Shown one piece after another: positions 18,281 through 29,449 of a DNA stretch of 64,000 nt. The stretch is from positions 1 to 64,000 of the forward strand of contig NZ_JANUHA010000016.1 in the NCBI RefSeq assembly GCF_024753255.1, read 5' to 3'. The stretch is from Massilia agri. Its GTDB lineage: Bacteria > Pseudomonadota > Gammaproteobacteria > Burkholderiales > Burkholderiaceae_D. A program made the position numbers and the translations under genes. Each line of letters begins with the position of its first letter. Positions within the stretch are counted from its first letter, which is position 1. The notes below the pieces were generated by a model. It was not told the DNA's origin. It made no database searches and saw only the letters and a list, made by a program, of their open reading frames with translations.

Positions 18281-20869
18281 TCAGACGGCTTCCGCTTCAA
18301 TCTTCCTCGCCAGTTCCGGGCGGGTCGGACGCAGCGCATCGGTGAGTTCCGAGATCGTCGTGCCGCAGCCGAAGACCAGCACGTCTCCGGGGCGGCACAA
18401 CGACAGGCCGTGCTGGATCGCGCGGTGCGATTCCAGCACCACGGTGAGCGCGTCCCGGGCAATCCTGCCCAGCTCGGCGCCGCGCACCAGCAGCGAGGCG
18501 GTTTCGCCCTCCGGGCGGCCGCGGTTCTCGGTCTCGAACACGACCAGGTCGTCGAAGCCGGCGGCGCAGGTACGGCCGATGTCGATCAGGTCGGCGTCGC
18601 GGCGGTCGCCCGGCGCCGCCACCACCCCCACCAGGCGGCCCGCGCTCATGGCGCGCGCGCTCTCGGCCAGGGCCGCATACGCCGCGCAGTTGTGGGCGTA
18701 GTCGACGATCACCGTCACGCCGTCCACGTCGAACACGTTCGAGCGCATCGGGTTGTGCTTGGCATCCGAGACGAAGCCGCGCAGGCCATCGGCGATCTCC
18801 TGGTTACCGAAGCCGTGCGCCGTCAGCGCGGCCGCGGCGGCCAGGGCGTTGGCGATGTTGTAGCGCGCGGCGCCGCCCAGCGATACCGGCATCTCGCGCG
18901 CGTCGAGCAGCGCTTCGTGGCGCGCGCCGTTGGCCAGCACCAGCGTCATGTCCTGCAGGTAGACGGCGCGCCCGCCATTCTCCAGGTGGCGCAGCAGGGT
19001 CGGATTGTCGGCGTCGAGCGAGAAGTAGATGACTTCCACGCCATCGCGCAGGCTGGCGGCCATCGACACGCAGTAGTCGTCCTCGGCATTGAGCACGACT
19101 GCGCGCGAGGCGCGCTGCGCGACCACGGCTTTCACCCTGGCCAGGTCGTCCAGGGTCTCGACGCCGTCCAGGCTCAGGTGGTCGCTCGAGACGTTCAGCA
19201 CCACCGACACGTCCACGCGGTCGTAGGCCAGGCCGCGCTTGAGGATGCCGCCGCGCGCCGTTTCCAGCACGGCGAAGTCGACGCCGGGGTCGGACAGGAT
19301 GCTGCGCGCCGAATGGTAGCCGGTGCAGTCGCCCTTCATCGTGAGCGTGCCGTCCACGAAGACGCCTTCGGTCGTCGTCACGCCGGTGCGCAGGCCCGCC
19401 GTGCGGGTGGCGTGGGCGATGAGCAGGGAGGTGGTGGTCTTGCCGTTGGTGCCGGTGATGGCCACCGTCGGGATGCGGCCGTCGCAGTCGCCGAACAGGG
19501 CGTCGACGATGGCGGCGCCGGCGTCGCGCGGGGTGCCGCGGCTCGGATACTGGTGCATGCGGATGCCGGGCGCGGCGTTCACCTCGATGATGCCGCCCTG
19601 CTGTTCGCGCAAGGGTTTGGCGATGTCCTGGCAGACGATGTCGATGCCGGCGATGTCCAGGCCGACCGTGGCGGCGGCGCGGATGCAGATGTCGCGGGTT
19701 TCTTCCGGCAGCAGGTCGGTCACGTCCTCGGCGGTGCCGCCGGTGGACAGGTTCGCGTTGCCGCGCAGGTCGGCGCTGACGCCAGCCGCCAGCACGGTAT
19801 CGAAGCCGTAGCCCTGCTTGGCGAGAGTCTCTTCGGCCAGCGCATCCATCGGGATCTTCGTGAGGATATTGGTGTGGCCTTCGCCGCGCGCAGGATTGCG
19901 GTTCTCGATCTCGACCAGCTCGCGGATGGTCTTGTAGCCGTCGCCCGTCACGCAGGGCGGGCGGCGCCAGGAGGCGGCGGCGATCTTCCTGCCGGTGACG
20001 AGCACGCGGTAGTCGCGTCCCGCCAGGTGTTCCTCGACGATCACGTGGCGGCCGTATTTCTTCGCATGGGCGAAGGCGCGCGCCACTTCTTCCGGCGTCG
20101 CGCAGTTGGTGGTCACGCCCTTGCCCTGGTTGGCGTCGAGCGGCTTGATGCAGGCGGGGCCACGCAGGCGCCGCGCCACGCGCAGCGCCTCGGCCTCGGA
20201 AGTCACGGTGGCGCCGCCCGGGACCGGCACGCCGGCCTGCTCGAGCAAGGTCTTGGTCAGCTGCTTGTCGCTGGCAATGCCGACGGCGATGGAATTGGTG
20301 GCGCCGGTGATGGTGGCCTGCAGGCGCTTCTGGCGGCTGCCCCAGCCGAGCTGGAACAGATTCGCTTCTTCGGTCAGGCGCTGCGCCGGAATGCCGCGCC
20401 GGATCGCGGCCTGGACCACGGCGCCGGTACTGGTGCCGATCGCATGGCGTTCGGCCAGCTCGTGCAGCTGCGCGACGGCATCAAGCAGGTCGAAGGGGCG
20501 GTCCTCGGCGACGGCGCGCACCAGTTCCAGGCCGGTCTGCAGTGCTTGCACGACGAGCTGCTCGATCGCATAGCCGCACACCACGCGGCGCACGCGCGGC
20601 GCGCCAGGGACAGCCAGGGTGGCCCCGGCGGTGCCCGGTGCGCCGGCCAGGCGCTGCAGCTCCATCACGACCGGTTCGAGGGCTTCGACCAGTAGGGCTT
20701 CGTCGGCGAGGCGCACGGCGGCGTCCGGCGGCAGGTCGGGCAGCAGGGCGAACAGGCGGGCGGCGAACCCCGGGGACTTGGTTGCGGCGTCGTCGACGAC
20801 TGCCATCAGACAGGGGCTGTCGGCATACAGGTTGGGGCCGCGCAGCAGGCGTTTTTCCTTGAGTTTCAT
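18281..20869 (-). CDS. cphA': Second cyanophycin synthetase (CphA')
   Basis: 862 residues, a paralogue of the cphA product. It has the KRLLRGPNLYADSPC start, an ATP-grasp domain (ASDKQLTKTLLEQAGVPVP; KPLDANQGKGVT) and a Mur-ligase-like domain with P-loop GTNGKTTT at 473-480 and VDYAHNCAAY. Both ATP sites look intact, unlike CphA2-type enzymes that recycle beta-Asp-Arg and have a dead ATP-grasp site. The N domain is the most diverged part: the position of the HxxEH zinc motif reads EALEP (62-66). Its start overlaps the cyanophycinase stop by 4 bp (ATGA), so the two are translationally coupled. Betaproteobacteria often carry such a CphA/CphA' pair; the division of labour is not established from sequence. 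Confidence 0.9.
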   Translation of the reverse strand: MKLKEKRLLRGPNLYADSPCLMAVVDDAATKSPGFAARLFALLPDLPPDAAVRLADEALLVEALEPVVMELQRLAGAPGTAGATLAVPGAPRVRRVVCGYAIEQLVVQALQTGLELVRAVAEDRPFDLLDAVAQLHELAERHAIGTSTGAVVQAAIRRGIPAQRLTEEANLFQLGWGSRQKRLQATITGATNSIAVGIASDKQLTKTLLEQAGVPVPGGATVTSEAEALRVARRLRGPACIKPLDANQGKGVTTNCATPEEVARAFAHAKKYGRHVIVEEHLAGRDYRVLVTGRKIAAASWRRPPCVTGDGYKTIRELVEIENRNPARGEGHTNILTKIPMDALAEETLAKQGYGFDTVLAAGVSADLRGNANLSTGGTAEDVTDLLPEETRDICIRAAATVGLDIAGIDIVCQDIAKPLREQQGGIIEVNAAPGIRMHQYPSRGTPRDAGAAIVDALFGDCDGRIPTVAITGTNGKTTTSLLIAHATRTAGLRTGVTTTEGVFVDGTLTMKGDCTGYHSARSILSDPGVDFAVLETARGGILKRGLAYDRVDVSVVLNVSSDHLSLDGVETLDDLARVKAVVAQRASRAVVLNAEDDYCVSMAASLRDGVEVIYFSLDADNPTLLRHLENGGRAVYLQDMTLVLANGARHEALLDAREMPVSLGGAARYNIANALAAAAALTAHGFGNQEIADGLRGFVSDAKHNPMRSNVFDVDGVTVIVDYAHNCAAYAALAESARAMSAGRLVGVVAAPGDRRDADLIDIGRTCAAGFDDLVVFETENRGRPEGETASLLVRGAELGRIARDALTVVLESHRAIQHGLSLCRPGDVLVFGCGTTISELTDALRPTRPELARKIEAEAV

Positions 20870-21747
20870 TGGATCGGGTTCCGTTTCGTTACATTTTCCA
20901 AAAAATCGAGCAGCGGCGGCGGCAGGCCCTTGCCGGCTTCGTGCGAGACGGAAGGCAGCTGGTAGCTCGAACCGGCCGGGAGCAGGTGCAGGCGCACGTC
21001 GATCAGCTCCGGGGTGTCGCGGTCCTTGATGTCGGCCACGTTGGTGATCATGGTGCGGCCGTCGACGATGGTGACGGCGCCGGCGCCGAGCACTTCGATG
21101 CCGCGGCCCGGCGCGACCACGAGGGCGGTGTCCTCGTCGATGCCGATGCCCTGCAAATACGGGTTCTGTGCCACCACGGTCAGGAGGCGGGAGAGGCGCT
21201 GGCGTTCCGAAAAGTGCTGGTCGATCACGACGCGGTGCAGGAAGCCCAGGCCCGCGCCCAGGCTCACCGAACCCTTTTCGGGAAGCGTCTCGGCGCGGCC
21301 CTGCGCCAGCATGTGGCCGGACATGGCTGACGCCCCCGCGCTGGTGCCGCCGATGGTGGCGCCGCGGGTTTTCAGCGCAACGTGCATCGCCGCGTCCAGG
21401 GCGCTGCCGCCGATCAGGGCCAGCAGGCGTTTCTGGTCGCCGCCGGTCATGAAGATGCCGGTGGCTTCATCGATCTGGCGCACGAATTCCTCGCTGTTGG
21501 CGTCCTGGCGGCTGGTCAGTTCCAGGTGGCTGCGGCGGGTCACGCCGAGGTTGCCGAAGGCTTCGTCGTAGATGCTCCACATATCGTCGGGAATCGTGCT
21601 GGCCGCGGTGAGCACGACGATGTTGGCGTCCGCGCCCCCCGACAGTTCGACGAAGCGCGTCAGGATCTCCATTTCTCGCTTGCGGTCTTCGTGGCCGCCG
21701 ATGATCACGAGGTGGCCGTACTGCTGCTGTTTGTCGGTGTCGCTCAT
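20866..21747 (-). CDS. cphB: Cyanophycinase
   Basis: 293 residues, S51-family serine peptidase that cuts cyanophycin into beta-Asp-Arg dipeptides in the cytoplasm. The nucleophile is Ser136 in GGTSAGAS, the oxyanion region is IFMTGGDQ (98-105), and HFSERQRLSRL is the conserved segment carrying family active-site residues. No signal peptide is present, so this is the intracellular CphB type and not the secreted CphE. It overlaps both neighbours by 4 bp, placing polymer breakdown between dipeptide hydrolysis and a second synthetase in one operon. Confidence 0.92.
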   Translation of the reverse strand: MSDTDKQQQYGHLVIIGGHEDRKREMEILTRFVELSGGADANIVVLTAASTIPDDMWSIYDEAFGNLGVTRRSHLELTSRQDANSEEFVRQIDEATGIFMTGGDQKRLLALIGGSALDAAMHVALKTRGATIGGTSAGASAMSGHMLAQGRAETLPEKGSVSLGAGLGFLHRVVIDQHFSERQRLSRLLTVVAQNPYLQGIGIDEDTALVVAPGRGIEVLGAGAVTIVDGRTMITNVADIKDRDTPELIDVRLHLLPAGSSYQLPSVSHEAGKGLPPPLLDFLENVTKRNPIQ

Positions 21748-22655
21748 CGTTGGGTCATCCTGGAGTGGGGCATGGCTTTGTTGGCGTAGGCGCCGGCTTC
21801 GGTCTTTGTCACGCCGATCAGGCCGATGTCGACATCCTTGTCGAACAGGTCGACGCCGCGCCGCAGCGCTTCTTCCAGCGTCATGCCGTGCTCCAGCCAG
21901 CCGTAGACGGTGCGCGCCAGCAGGTGGCGGATGATGTGTTCGCCGATGCCGGTGGCCGCGATGGCGCCCAGCGAGCCGCAGTAGAAGCCGCTGCCGATGA
22001 TGGGGCTGTCGCCGACGCGGCCCAGCAGGCAGGGCGCCGAGCCGCCGGTGGAACAGGCCACGGCGAAGTGGCCGTCAGGTCCGCGCACCACGGCGCCGAC
22101 CGTGTCGCAGGCTTTCGACGCCGGCAGCTGCAGCGGGGTCTTGTAATTCCAGAAGCGGTCGAACAGGCGGTTGTCGATGCCAGGCATGAGGGGTACCGAG
22201 CCGGCCAGTTCCTTCATGATCTGCCGATGTTCGCTGCGCTGGTGGTCGGAGACCGGATCGCTTCCGGGCATGCCGAGGCTGCGCGCGAATTGCTGGGCGC
22301 CTTCGCCGGCCAGCATCACGTGCGGCGTGTCGGCGATGGCGCGGGCCAGGCGCACCGGGTTCTTCACGTCGCGCACGCAGGCCACCGTGCCGAGGCGGCC
22401 GCGGGTGTCCATGATCGAGGCATCCATCTCGATGGTGGCGCCGTCCAGGCCGAGCGAGGACCCGCTGCCGGCATTGAAGCGGCCGTCGTCTTCCAGGGTG
22501 GCGACCGCGGTGATGGCGGCGTCGAGCGCGTCGCCGTTGACTTCCAGCTGACCGAGGGCGCGGCGCGCCGCCAGTACGCAGCCGTCTTCGTTGTCCGTCG
22601 ACGATCCGACGCCACCGTGCACCACGACGGCGCCGGCCGGTTGAATGTTGCTCAT
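21744..22655 (-). CDS. iaaA: Isoaspartyl peptidase/L-asparaginase (Ntn hydrolase)
   Basis: 303 residues of the plant-type asparaginase family, made as a precursor and self-cleaved before Thr185 in the CDTVGAVV motif. FNAGSGSSLGLDG and the distal STGGSAPCLLGRVGDSP loop with its substrate-binding Arg are present. In this operon it would hydrolyse beta-Asp-Arg dipeptides from cyanophycinase to Asp and Arg. The residue before the nucleophile is Asp (as in glycosylasparaginase and taspase) and not the usual Gly. First gene of the iaaA-cphB-cphA' operon; its 3' end overlaps cphB by 4 bp. Confidence 0.88.
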   Translation of the reverse strand: MSNIQPAGAVVVHGGVGSSTDNEDGCVLAARRALGQLEVNGDALDAAITAVATLEDDGRFNAGSGSSLGLDGATIEMDASIMDTRGRLGTVACVRDVKNPVRLARAIADTPHVMLAGEGAQQFARSLGMPGSDPVSDHQRSEHRQIMKELAGSVPLMPGIDNRLFDRFWNYKTPLQLPASKACDTVGAVVRGPDGHFAVACSTGGSAPCLLGRVGDSPIIGSGFYCGSLGAIAATGIGEHIIRHLLARTVYGWLEHGMTLEEALRRGVDLFDKDVDIGLIGVTKTEAGAYANKAMPHSRMTQR

Positions 22656-22781
22656 GTAATCCTAATGGTTGTGCGTTGCAAAAATGCTCAGCTCCGTTGT
22701 CACGGAGTTAATATGGGGATTATCCGGGGTGGGGCCAGTGCCCCATATCGGTAGCGTTGCCGTGCTTGTGTAAGAGCTTGC

Positions 22782-23285
22782 TTACAGGGAGCCAGCCGGG
22801 CCCGGATAGAGGAGAGAGGCACCGCGCAGGGCTTGCCGCAGGGCGCGCACCAATTCGAGCCGTGCGGAAGGTGTCAGAAAACGTCCGACCTCGACCTGTA
22901 CGCCACGCGCTTCGATGCGGACCAGGGTGCGCATGCCGGCGTCCGGCAGGCTCACGCGCGCGTGCGAAGGGTCGAGGCGCACGGCCTGCCGTCGCGTGCC
23001 GTCGGCACGTTCGACCAGCAGCCAGCCATCTTCCAGGCGGACCCGTTCGTGGTCGAGGGCGTGGCGGCTGTAGTGGAGCAGGGCGGCGCCCACGGCGGCG
23101 GCCTCGACCAGGGCAAAGGCGAGCACCATCCAGGCGCCCCGGAGGGTGAACACGAACGCGATGCCGAGTGTGGCCGCGCAGAGCAGGGCGTAGACCAGCA
23201 GTGCCTGGCGCGGGCTCAGGGAGCAATTGCGCTTCATCAGCCATTCGGCCGATGCAGGGGTCTCGGTGCCTGTGGATGCGTCCAT
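22782..23285 (-). CDS. DUF2244 domain protein, integral membrane
   Basis: 167 residues from ATG at 23285; the frame continues to 23360 but the added residues precede the family's normal start. The hallmark WLMKRNCSLSPRQ is followed by two adjacent membrane helices (about 35-80) and a C-terminal cytoplasmic PH-like part with LEDGWLLVERADG and VEVGRFLT. The family often lies beside cytochrome oxidase genes, which are absent here, and no function is known. It is divergent from the Hsp70-like gene, about 150 bp away. Confidence 0.75.
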   Translation of the reverse strand: MDASTGTETPASAEWLMKRNCSLSPRQALLVYALLCAATLGIAFVFTLRGAWMVLAFALVEAAAVGAALLHYSRHALDHERVRLEDGWLLVERADGTRRQAVRLDPSHARVSLPDAGMRTLVRIEARGVQVEVGRFLTPSARLELVRALRQALRGASLLYPGPAGSL

Positions 23286-23437
23286 GCCTGCCGGTGTGGT
23301 GGTGAGAACAAGATTGACCGCTTGCCTAGGCAAGTTTGCCACAGGAGCGAAAAACGCCACGCCCGGTCGTCCGGCAGCGCGCCATATCTGCTAACATTGC
23401 GCCCCTCCAAAGATATCCGTTCGTAATAAAGGTTCGT

Positions 23438-24703
23438 ATGGCGCGCGCTTGCGGCGTTGACTTCGGCACGTCCAATTCCACCGTCGGCTGGCTTGCCGGC
23501 GACAGTTTTTCCGCCGCCGGCCAGGCGCTGCTCACCCTGGAAGAGGGCAAGGCGACCCTGCCGTCGGTGGTGTTCTTCAATGCCGACGACGAGCAGGTCA
23601 CCTATGGCCGCGCGGCGCTGGCCGAATACCTCGAAGGCTACGAAGGGCGCCTGATGCGCTCCCTGAAAAGCCTGCTCGGCACCAGCCTGATCGACGGCCA
23701 GACCGAGGTCGCCGGCCGCGCGCTGCCGTTCAAGGCCCTGCTCGGGCAGTTCATCGGCGAGGTCAAGCGTCGCGCCGAGGGGCAGGCCGGGCGGACTTTC
23801 GAGAGCGCCGTGTTCGGCCGCCCTGTCTACTTCATCGACGACGATCCGGACGCGGACCGCCGCGCCCAGGATACGCTCGAGGAAGTCGCGCATTCGGTGG
23901 GTTTCCGCGAAGTCGCCTTCCAGTACGAGCCCATCGCCGCCGCTTTCGATTACGAGTCGCGCATCGAGAGCGAAGAGCTGGTCCTGATCGCCGACATCGG
24001 CGGCGGCACCTCGGACTTCTCGCTGGTGCGGCTCGGCCCCGATCGCGCCGGGCGCGTCGAGCGGCGCGAGGACATCCTCGCCAACGGCGGCGTGCACATC
24101 GGCGGCACCGATTTCGACAAATACCTGAGCCTGGCGAGCGTGATGCCGCTGCTCGGGCACGGCTCCACCATGTTGTCCGGCGCCGCGATCCCGTCCAGTT
24201 ATTACTTCAACCTCGCCACCTGGCACACGATCAACCAGGCCTATACGCGCAAGAGCATCGCCCAGCTGGCCGACCTGGTGCGCGACGCGAAGGAGCCGGC
24301 CAAGCTGATCCGGCTGCAGAAGCTGATCGACGAGCGTGCCGGCCACTGGCTGGCGATCCAGGTGGAAGCGGCCAAGATCGGGCTGTCGGCCAGCCCGGAG
24401 GTGACGATGGATCTCGACCGCCTGTCGCCGCCCGAGCAGCTGCTGGTCACGCGTGAACAGTTCGAGGCGGCGATCGCCGGCCTGGTCGACCAGGTCGGCG
24501 CCACCGTCACGCGCCTGTTCAGTGAAGCGGGCGTGGACCCGGACGCGGTCGACACGGTCTTCTTTACTGGCGGTTCGAGCGGCGTGGCGCTGCTGCGCGA
24601 ACGCATCGCGGCCCTGCTGCCGCGCGCCCGCAAGGTCGAGGGCGACCTGTTCGGCAGCATCGGCGCGGGTCTCGCGCTCGACGCGCTGCGCAGGTTCGGA
24701 TAG
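23438..24703 (+). CDS. Hsp70-family ATPase, YegD-like
   Basis: 421 residues. It contains the actin-fold nucleotide-binding domain: phosphate-1 CGVDFGTSNSTVGW at 5-18, phosphate-2 IADIGGGTSDFSLV and the adenosine motif VFFTGGSSGVALL. There is no C-terminal substrate-binding domain or lid like that of DnaK, as in E. coli YegD. AAAGG lies 5 nt before the ATG at 23438. It may act as a specialised chaperone or ATPase scaffold; the client is unknown. The exonuclease gene follows after 41 bp and may be cotranscribed. Confidence 0.82.
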   Translation: MARACGVDFGTSNSTVGWLAGDSFSAAGQALLTLEEGKATLPSVVFFNADDEQVTYGRAALAEYLEGYEGRLMRSLKSLLGTSLIDGQTEVAGRALPFKALLGQFIGEVKRRAEGQAGRTFESAVFGRPVYFIDDDPDADRRAQDTLEEVAHSVGFREVAFQYEPIAAAFDYESRIESEELVLIADIGGGTSDFSLVRLGPDRAGRVERREDILANGGVHIGGTDFDKYLSLASVMPLLGHGSTMLSGAAIPSSYYFNLATWHTINQAYTRKSIAQLADLVRDAKEPAKLIRLQKLIDERAGHWLAIQVEAAKIGLSASPEVTMDLDRLSPPEQLLVTREQFEAAIAGLVDQVGATVTRLFSEAGVDPDAVDTVFFTGGSSGVALLRERIAALLPRARKVEGDLFGSIGAGLALDALRRFG

Positions 24704-24744
24704 AGCAGTCAAGACAGATAAGGCAGATAAAGCAGAGGAAAGCC

Positions 24745-25398
24745 ATGAGTATATTTGAACGTCCGATCGTGATGCTCGACTTCGAGACCACCGGCCTGTC
24801 GCCGGATGCGGGCGACCGTATCACCGAAGTCGCGGCCCTGCGCATCGTCGGCGGCGAGATCCGCGACCGCTACGTCTCGCTGGTGAACTGCGGGGTGCGC
24901 ATCCCATCCTTCATCACCCAGCTGACCGGCATCAGCCAGGACATGGTCGATTCGGCGCCGCCCAGCCAGCGCGTGGTGGCCGAGCTGCTCGACTTCATCG
25001 GTGGCGACATGCTGGCCGCCCACAATGCCAGCTTCGACGAGAAGTTCCTGAAGGCCGAGGGCTGGCGCATCGGCCGCCCGACCGGCCACTGCGGCCTGGT
25101 CTGTTCGCTGAAGCTGGCGCGCCGGCTCTACCCGGGCCTGCCGAGCTACAAGCTCGGCAACCTGTCCAGCCGCCTCGGCATCGTCTTCCGCGGCACCGCC
25201 CACCGGGCCGAGGCCGACGCCGAGGTCTCGGCCGAGGTGCTGCTGCATGCGGCGCGCCACCTGGGCACGAGCCACGGCCTGCAGCAGGTCGCGCCCGATC
25301 TGCTGGTGTCGATCAACAAGCTGGCCGCAGCCAAGGTGCCGGTCTTCCTCGAAAAATACGCGAGCCTCGAGCGCGAGCGCCGGCTTGCGGCAGCCTGA
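24745..25398 (+). CDS. 3'-5' exonuclease, DEDDh (DnaQ-like) family
   Basis: 217 residues with the three exonuclease motifs: ExoI Asp12-Glu14 (MLDFETTG), ExoII Asp98 (HNASFDEKF) and ExoIII His153 with Asp158 (HRAEADAE), the DEDDh set. It resembles the proofreading epsilon domain and stand-alone PolC-type exonucleases, but has no clamp-binding or alpha-binding tail that I can identify. It is likely a single-strand 3' exonuclease in repair or RNA/DNA turnover. It sits 41 bp behind the Hsp70-like gene. Confidence 0.86.
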   Translation: MSIFERPIVMLDFETTGLSPDAGDRITEVAALRIVGGEIRDRYVSLVNCGVRIPSFITQLTGISQDMVDSAPPSQRVVAELLDFIGGDMLAAHNASFDEKFLKAEGWRIGRPTGHCGLVCSLKLARRLYPGLPSYKLGNLSSRLGIVFRGTAHRAEADAEVSAEVLLHAARHLGTSHGLQQVAPDLLVSINKLAAAKVPVFLEKYASLERERRLAAA

Positions 25399-25556
25399 GT
25401 CTGCGCAGCGGCTGCGCGAGCACCGGCACGCTTGCGCGGACGCAAACCGCGCGCGTGTCGCCCCCTTAAACTTTTAACAACGGCGGCGCATCTGCGTCCC
25501 GCCGTGTCGATCGTTGCCGGGCACCCCAGAGGCGGGTTCGGCGTGGAGGGGAAGGG

Positions 25557-26948
25557 ATGAGTCGCCAGAACGCCGCCCGCGAGGGCTACGATGTCTTCCT
25601 GTGGTTCCACCCGGCCGCCATGCGAGGCAATCCCTACGCCCAGTTCAATCTCGGCCTGCTGTACAAGCAGGGCCAGGCGGTCGAACGCGACGACGCCCAT
25701 GCGCTCAAGTGGATGCAGCTGGCCGCCGAGAAGGGGCTGGCGGCCGCCCAGAACCATCTCGGGGCCATGTACAGCCGGGGCCAGGGCGCGCCCCGCAGCG
25801 ACGAGCTCGCCGCGCGCTGGTTCGGGCGTGCCGCCGCCCAGGGCGATCCTTCGGCCCAGCAGAACCTCGGACTCCTGTACCGCAAGGGGCGCGGGGTGCC
25901 GCAGTCGCACGAGGTTGCCTTCGGCTGGTTCTACCGCGCCGCCGAGCAGGGCCTGGCCAGCGCCGAACACCTGCTCGGCGAGTGCTACCTGCAGGGGCTC
26001 GGCGTGCCGGTCTCGCACCCGCTCGCGATGGCCTGGTTTCGCAAGGCGGCGCGCCAGGGCCATGTCGGCGCCCAGCGCAGCCTGGCCCTGATGTACCGGC
26101 GCGGCGACGGCGTCGAGGCCGACGACGCCCAGGCCCTGTGCTGGTTCCGCCAGGCGGCCGCCCAGGGCGACCCCGTCTCCCAGCGCTACCTCGGCCTTGC
26201 CTATGCCCAGGGACAGGGGGTGACGGCCGACCCGGCCCGCGCCGTCGCCTGGCTCGAGCGGGCCGCCATGCGCGACGACACCGAGGCCCAGTACGCCCTT
26301 GCCACCCTGCTGGCCGGCGGACACGGCTCGGGCGACGACGAGCGCGCCCTGTCCTGGTTCCTGCGGGCCGCCACGCGCGGCCACGTCCAGGCCCAGTACT
26401 GTGCCGGCGTCATGTATTCGCTCGGTCGCGGCACGGTGCGCGACCCGGCGCGCGCCTTCGAGTGGACCCAGCGCGCGGCGGAGCAGGGCGCGCCGAATGC
26501 CCAGTTCAGCCTCGGGGTCATGTACGCACGGGGCGAGGGCGCGCCGCGCGACGAGACCAGGGCCGCCGAATGGTACCGGCGTGCAGCCCAGCAGGGCGAC
26601 GCCAGCGCCCAGAACAACCTCGGCGTCCTCTACGCCAACGGCCAGGGCGTGCCGCACGACGATACCCTCGCCACCTACTGGTACCGCCAGGCGGCCGAAC
26701 AGGGCCATGCGCTGGCCCAGTACAACCTGGGCGGCATGGTGGGCAGCGGACGCGGCGCCGAACGCGATCCGCTGCGCGCCTATATGTGGATGCTGCTCGC
26801 GGCCGGCTCCGACCACGAGGACGCCGGGTCCGGTTCCCGCAGCGCCGGCAAGACCGGCAAGCCGGGAACGGGCGGGCACTGGGGCCGCGCCCTGACCAAC
26901 CGGGTCCAGGCCGGACGACGCCAGCGCGGCCAGGCGCCTGGCCACTAA
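25557..26948 (+). CDS. Sel1-like repeat (SLR) protein
   Basis: 463 residues made almost entirely of about eleven 36-residue Sel1/TPR-like helical hairpins, each with a core like AxWYRRAAxQGxxxAQ plus NLGxxYxxGxGV, starting near residue 20 and ending near 425. No signal peptide or membrane segment is visible, so it is likely a cytosolic protein-binding scaffold. The last 35 residues are Gly/Arg-rich and unstructured-looking. The repeats are close in DNA sequence, so copy number could vary. AGGGG lies 5 bp before the ATG. Partner unknown. Confidence 0.8.
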   Translation: MSRQNAAREGYDVFLWFHPAAMRGNPYAQFNLGLLYKQGQAVERDDAHALKWMQLAAEKGLAAAQNHLGAMYSRGQGAPRSDELAARWFGRAAAQGDPSAQQNLGLLYRKGRGVPQSHEVAFGWFYRAAEQGLASAEHLLGECYLQGLGVPVSHPLAMAWFRKAARQGHVGAQRSLALMYRRGDGVEADDAQALCWFRQAAAQGDPVSQRYLGLAYAQGQGVTADPARAVAWLERAAMRDDTEAQYALATLLAGGHGSGDDERALSWFLRAATRGHVQAQYCAGVMYSLGRGTVRDPARAFEWTQRAAEQGAPNAQFSLGVMYARGEGAPRDETRAAEWYRRAAQQGDASAQNNLGVLYANGQGVPHDDTLATYWYRQAAEQGHALAQYNLGGMVGSGRGAERDPLRAYMWMLLAAGSDHEDAGSGSRSAGKTGKPGTGGHWGRALTNRVQAGRRQRGQAPGH

Positions 26949-27100
26949 CTTCCATCAGTCAATCCACCACGATCATCTCCCTATTGAGCGGGTAAATGCC
27001 GCCCATGCGCCAGCCTGGAGAGGCATAGGCGACCTCGGCAATTCGCGTTATGATGGCCGTCGGCAATCGCCGACCCCATGAATAATCGACCGAGAACGAT

Positions 27101-29275
<2,175 letters not shown>

Positions 29276-29294
29276 GCCGAAGCCTTGATGTAAG

Positions 29295-29323
29295 AACGGC
29301 CACTCGAACGAGTGGCCGTTTTT
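29295..29323 (+). terminator. Intrinsic terminator after the prolyl oligopeptidase gene
   Basis: AACGGCCACTCG and CGAGTGGCCGTT form a 12-bp perfect stem followed by TTT, 20 bp after the stop codon. Repeat copy A begins immediately after it. Confidence 0.85.
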
Positions 29324-29449
29324 GTAGGGTGGACGGGGTAATTTCGGGCAATGCCCGGAATTACAAGCGTCCGCGCGTTCAAATGCAACATGAGCCGTCA
29401 CTGCGCATCCGTGAGTTGAATGCGCGGACGGCGAAGCCGTCCACCCTAC
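29324..29449. repeat. Palindromic repeat, GTAGGGTGG family, copy A
   Basis: A 126-bp element with ends GTAGGGTGG (29324-29332) and CCACCCTAC (29441-29449). Inside are a left GGACG...CGTCC stem that holds an extra palindrome (29338-29364), then CGCGTTCAA, a variable centre, TTGAATGCGCG and a right hairpin GGACGGC-GAA-GCCGTCC. It lies between convergent genes. The TAG in its right end (29446-29448, minus strand) is the stop codon of the XRE-cupin gene. Confidence 0.85.

Noticed and set aside
25557..26948. Repeated DNA in the Sel1-repeat gene as a CRISPR array or microsatellite
   Set aside because: The repeats are in-frame 108-bp protein repeats with degenerate DNA, without spacers of constant length between identical units.
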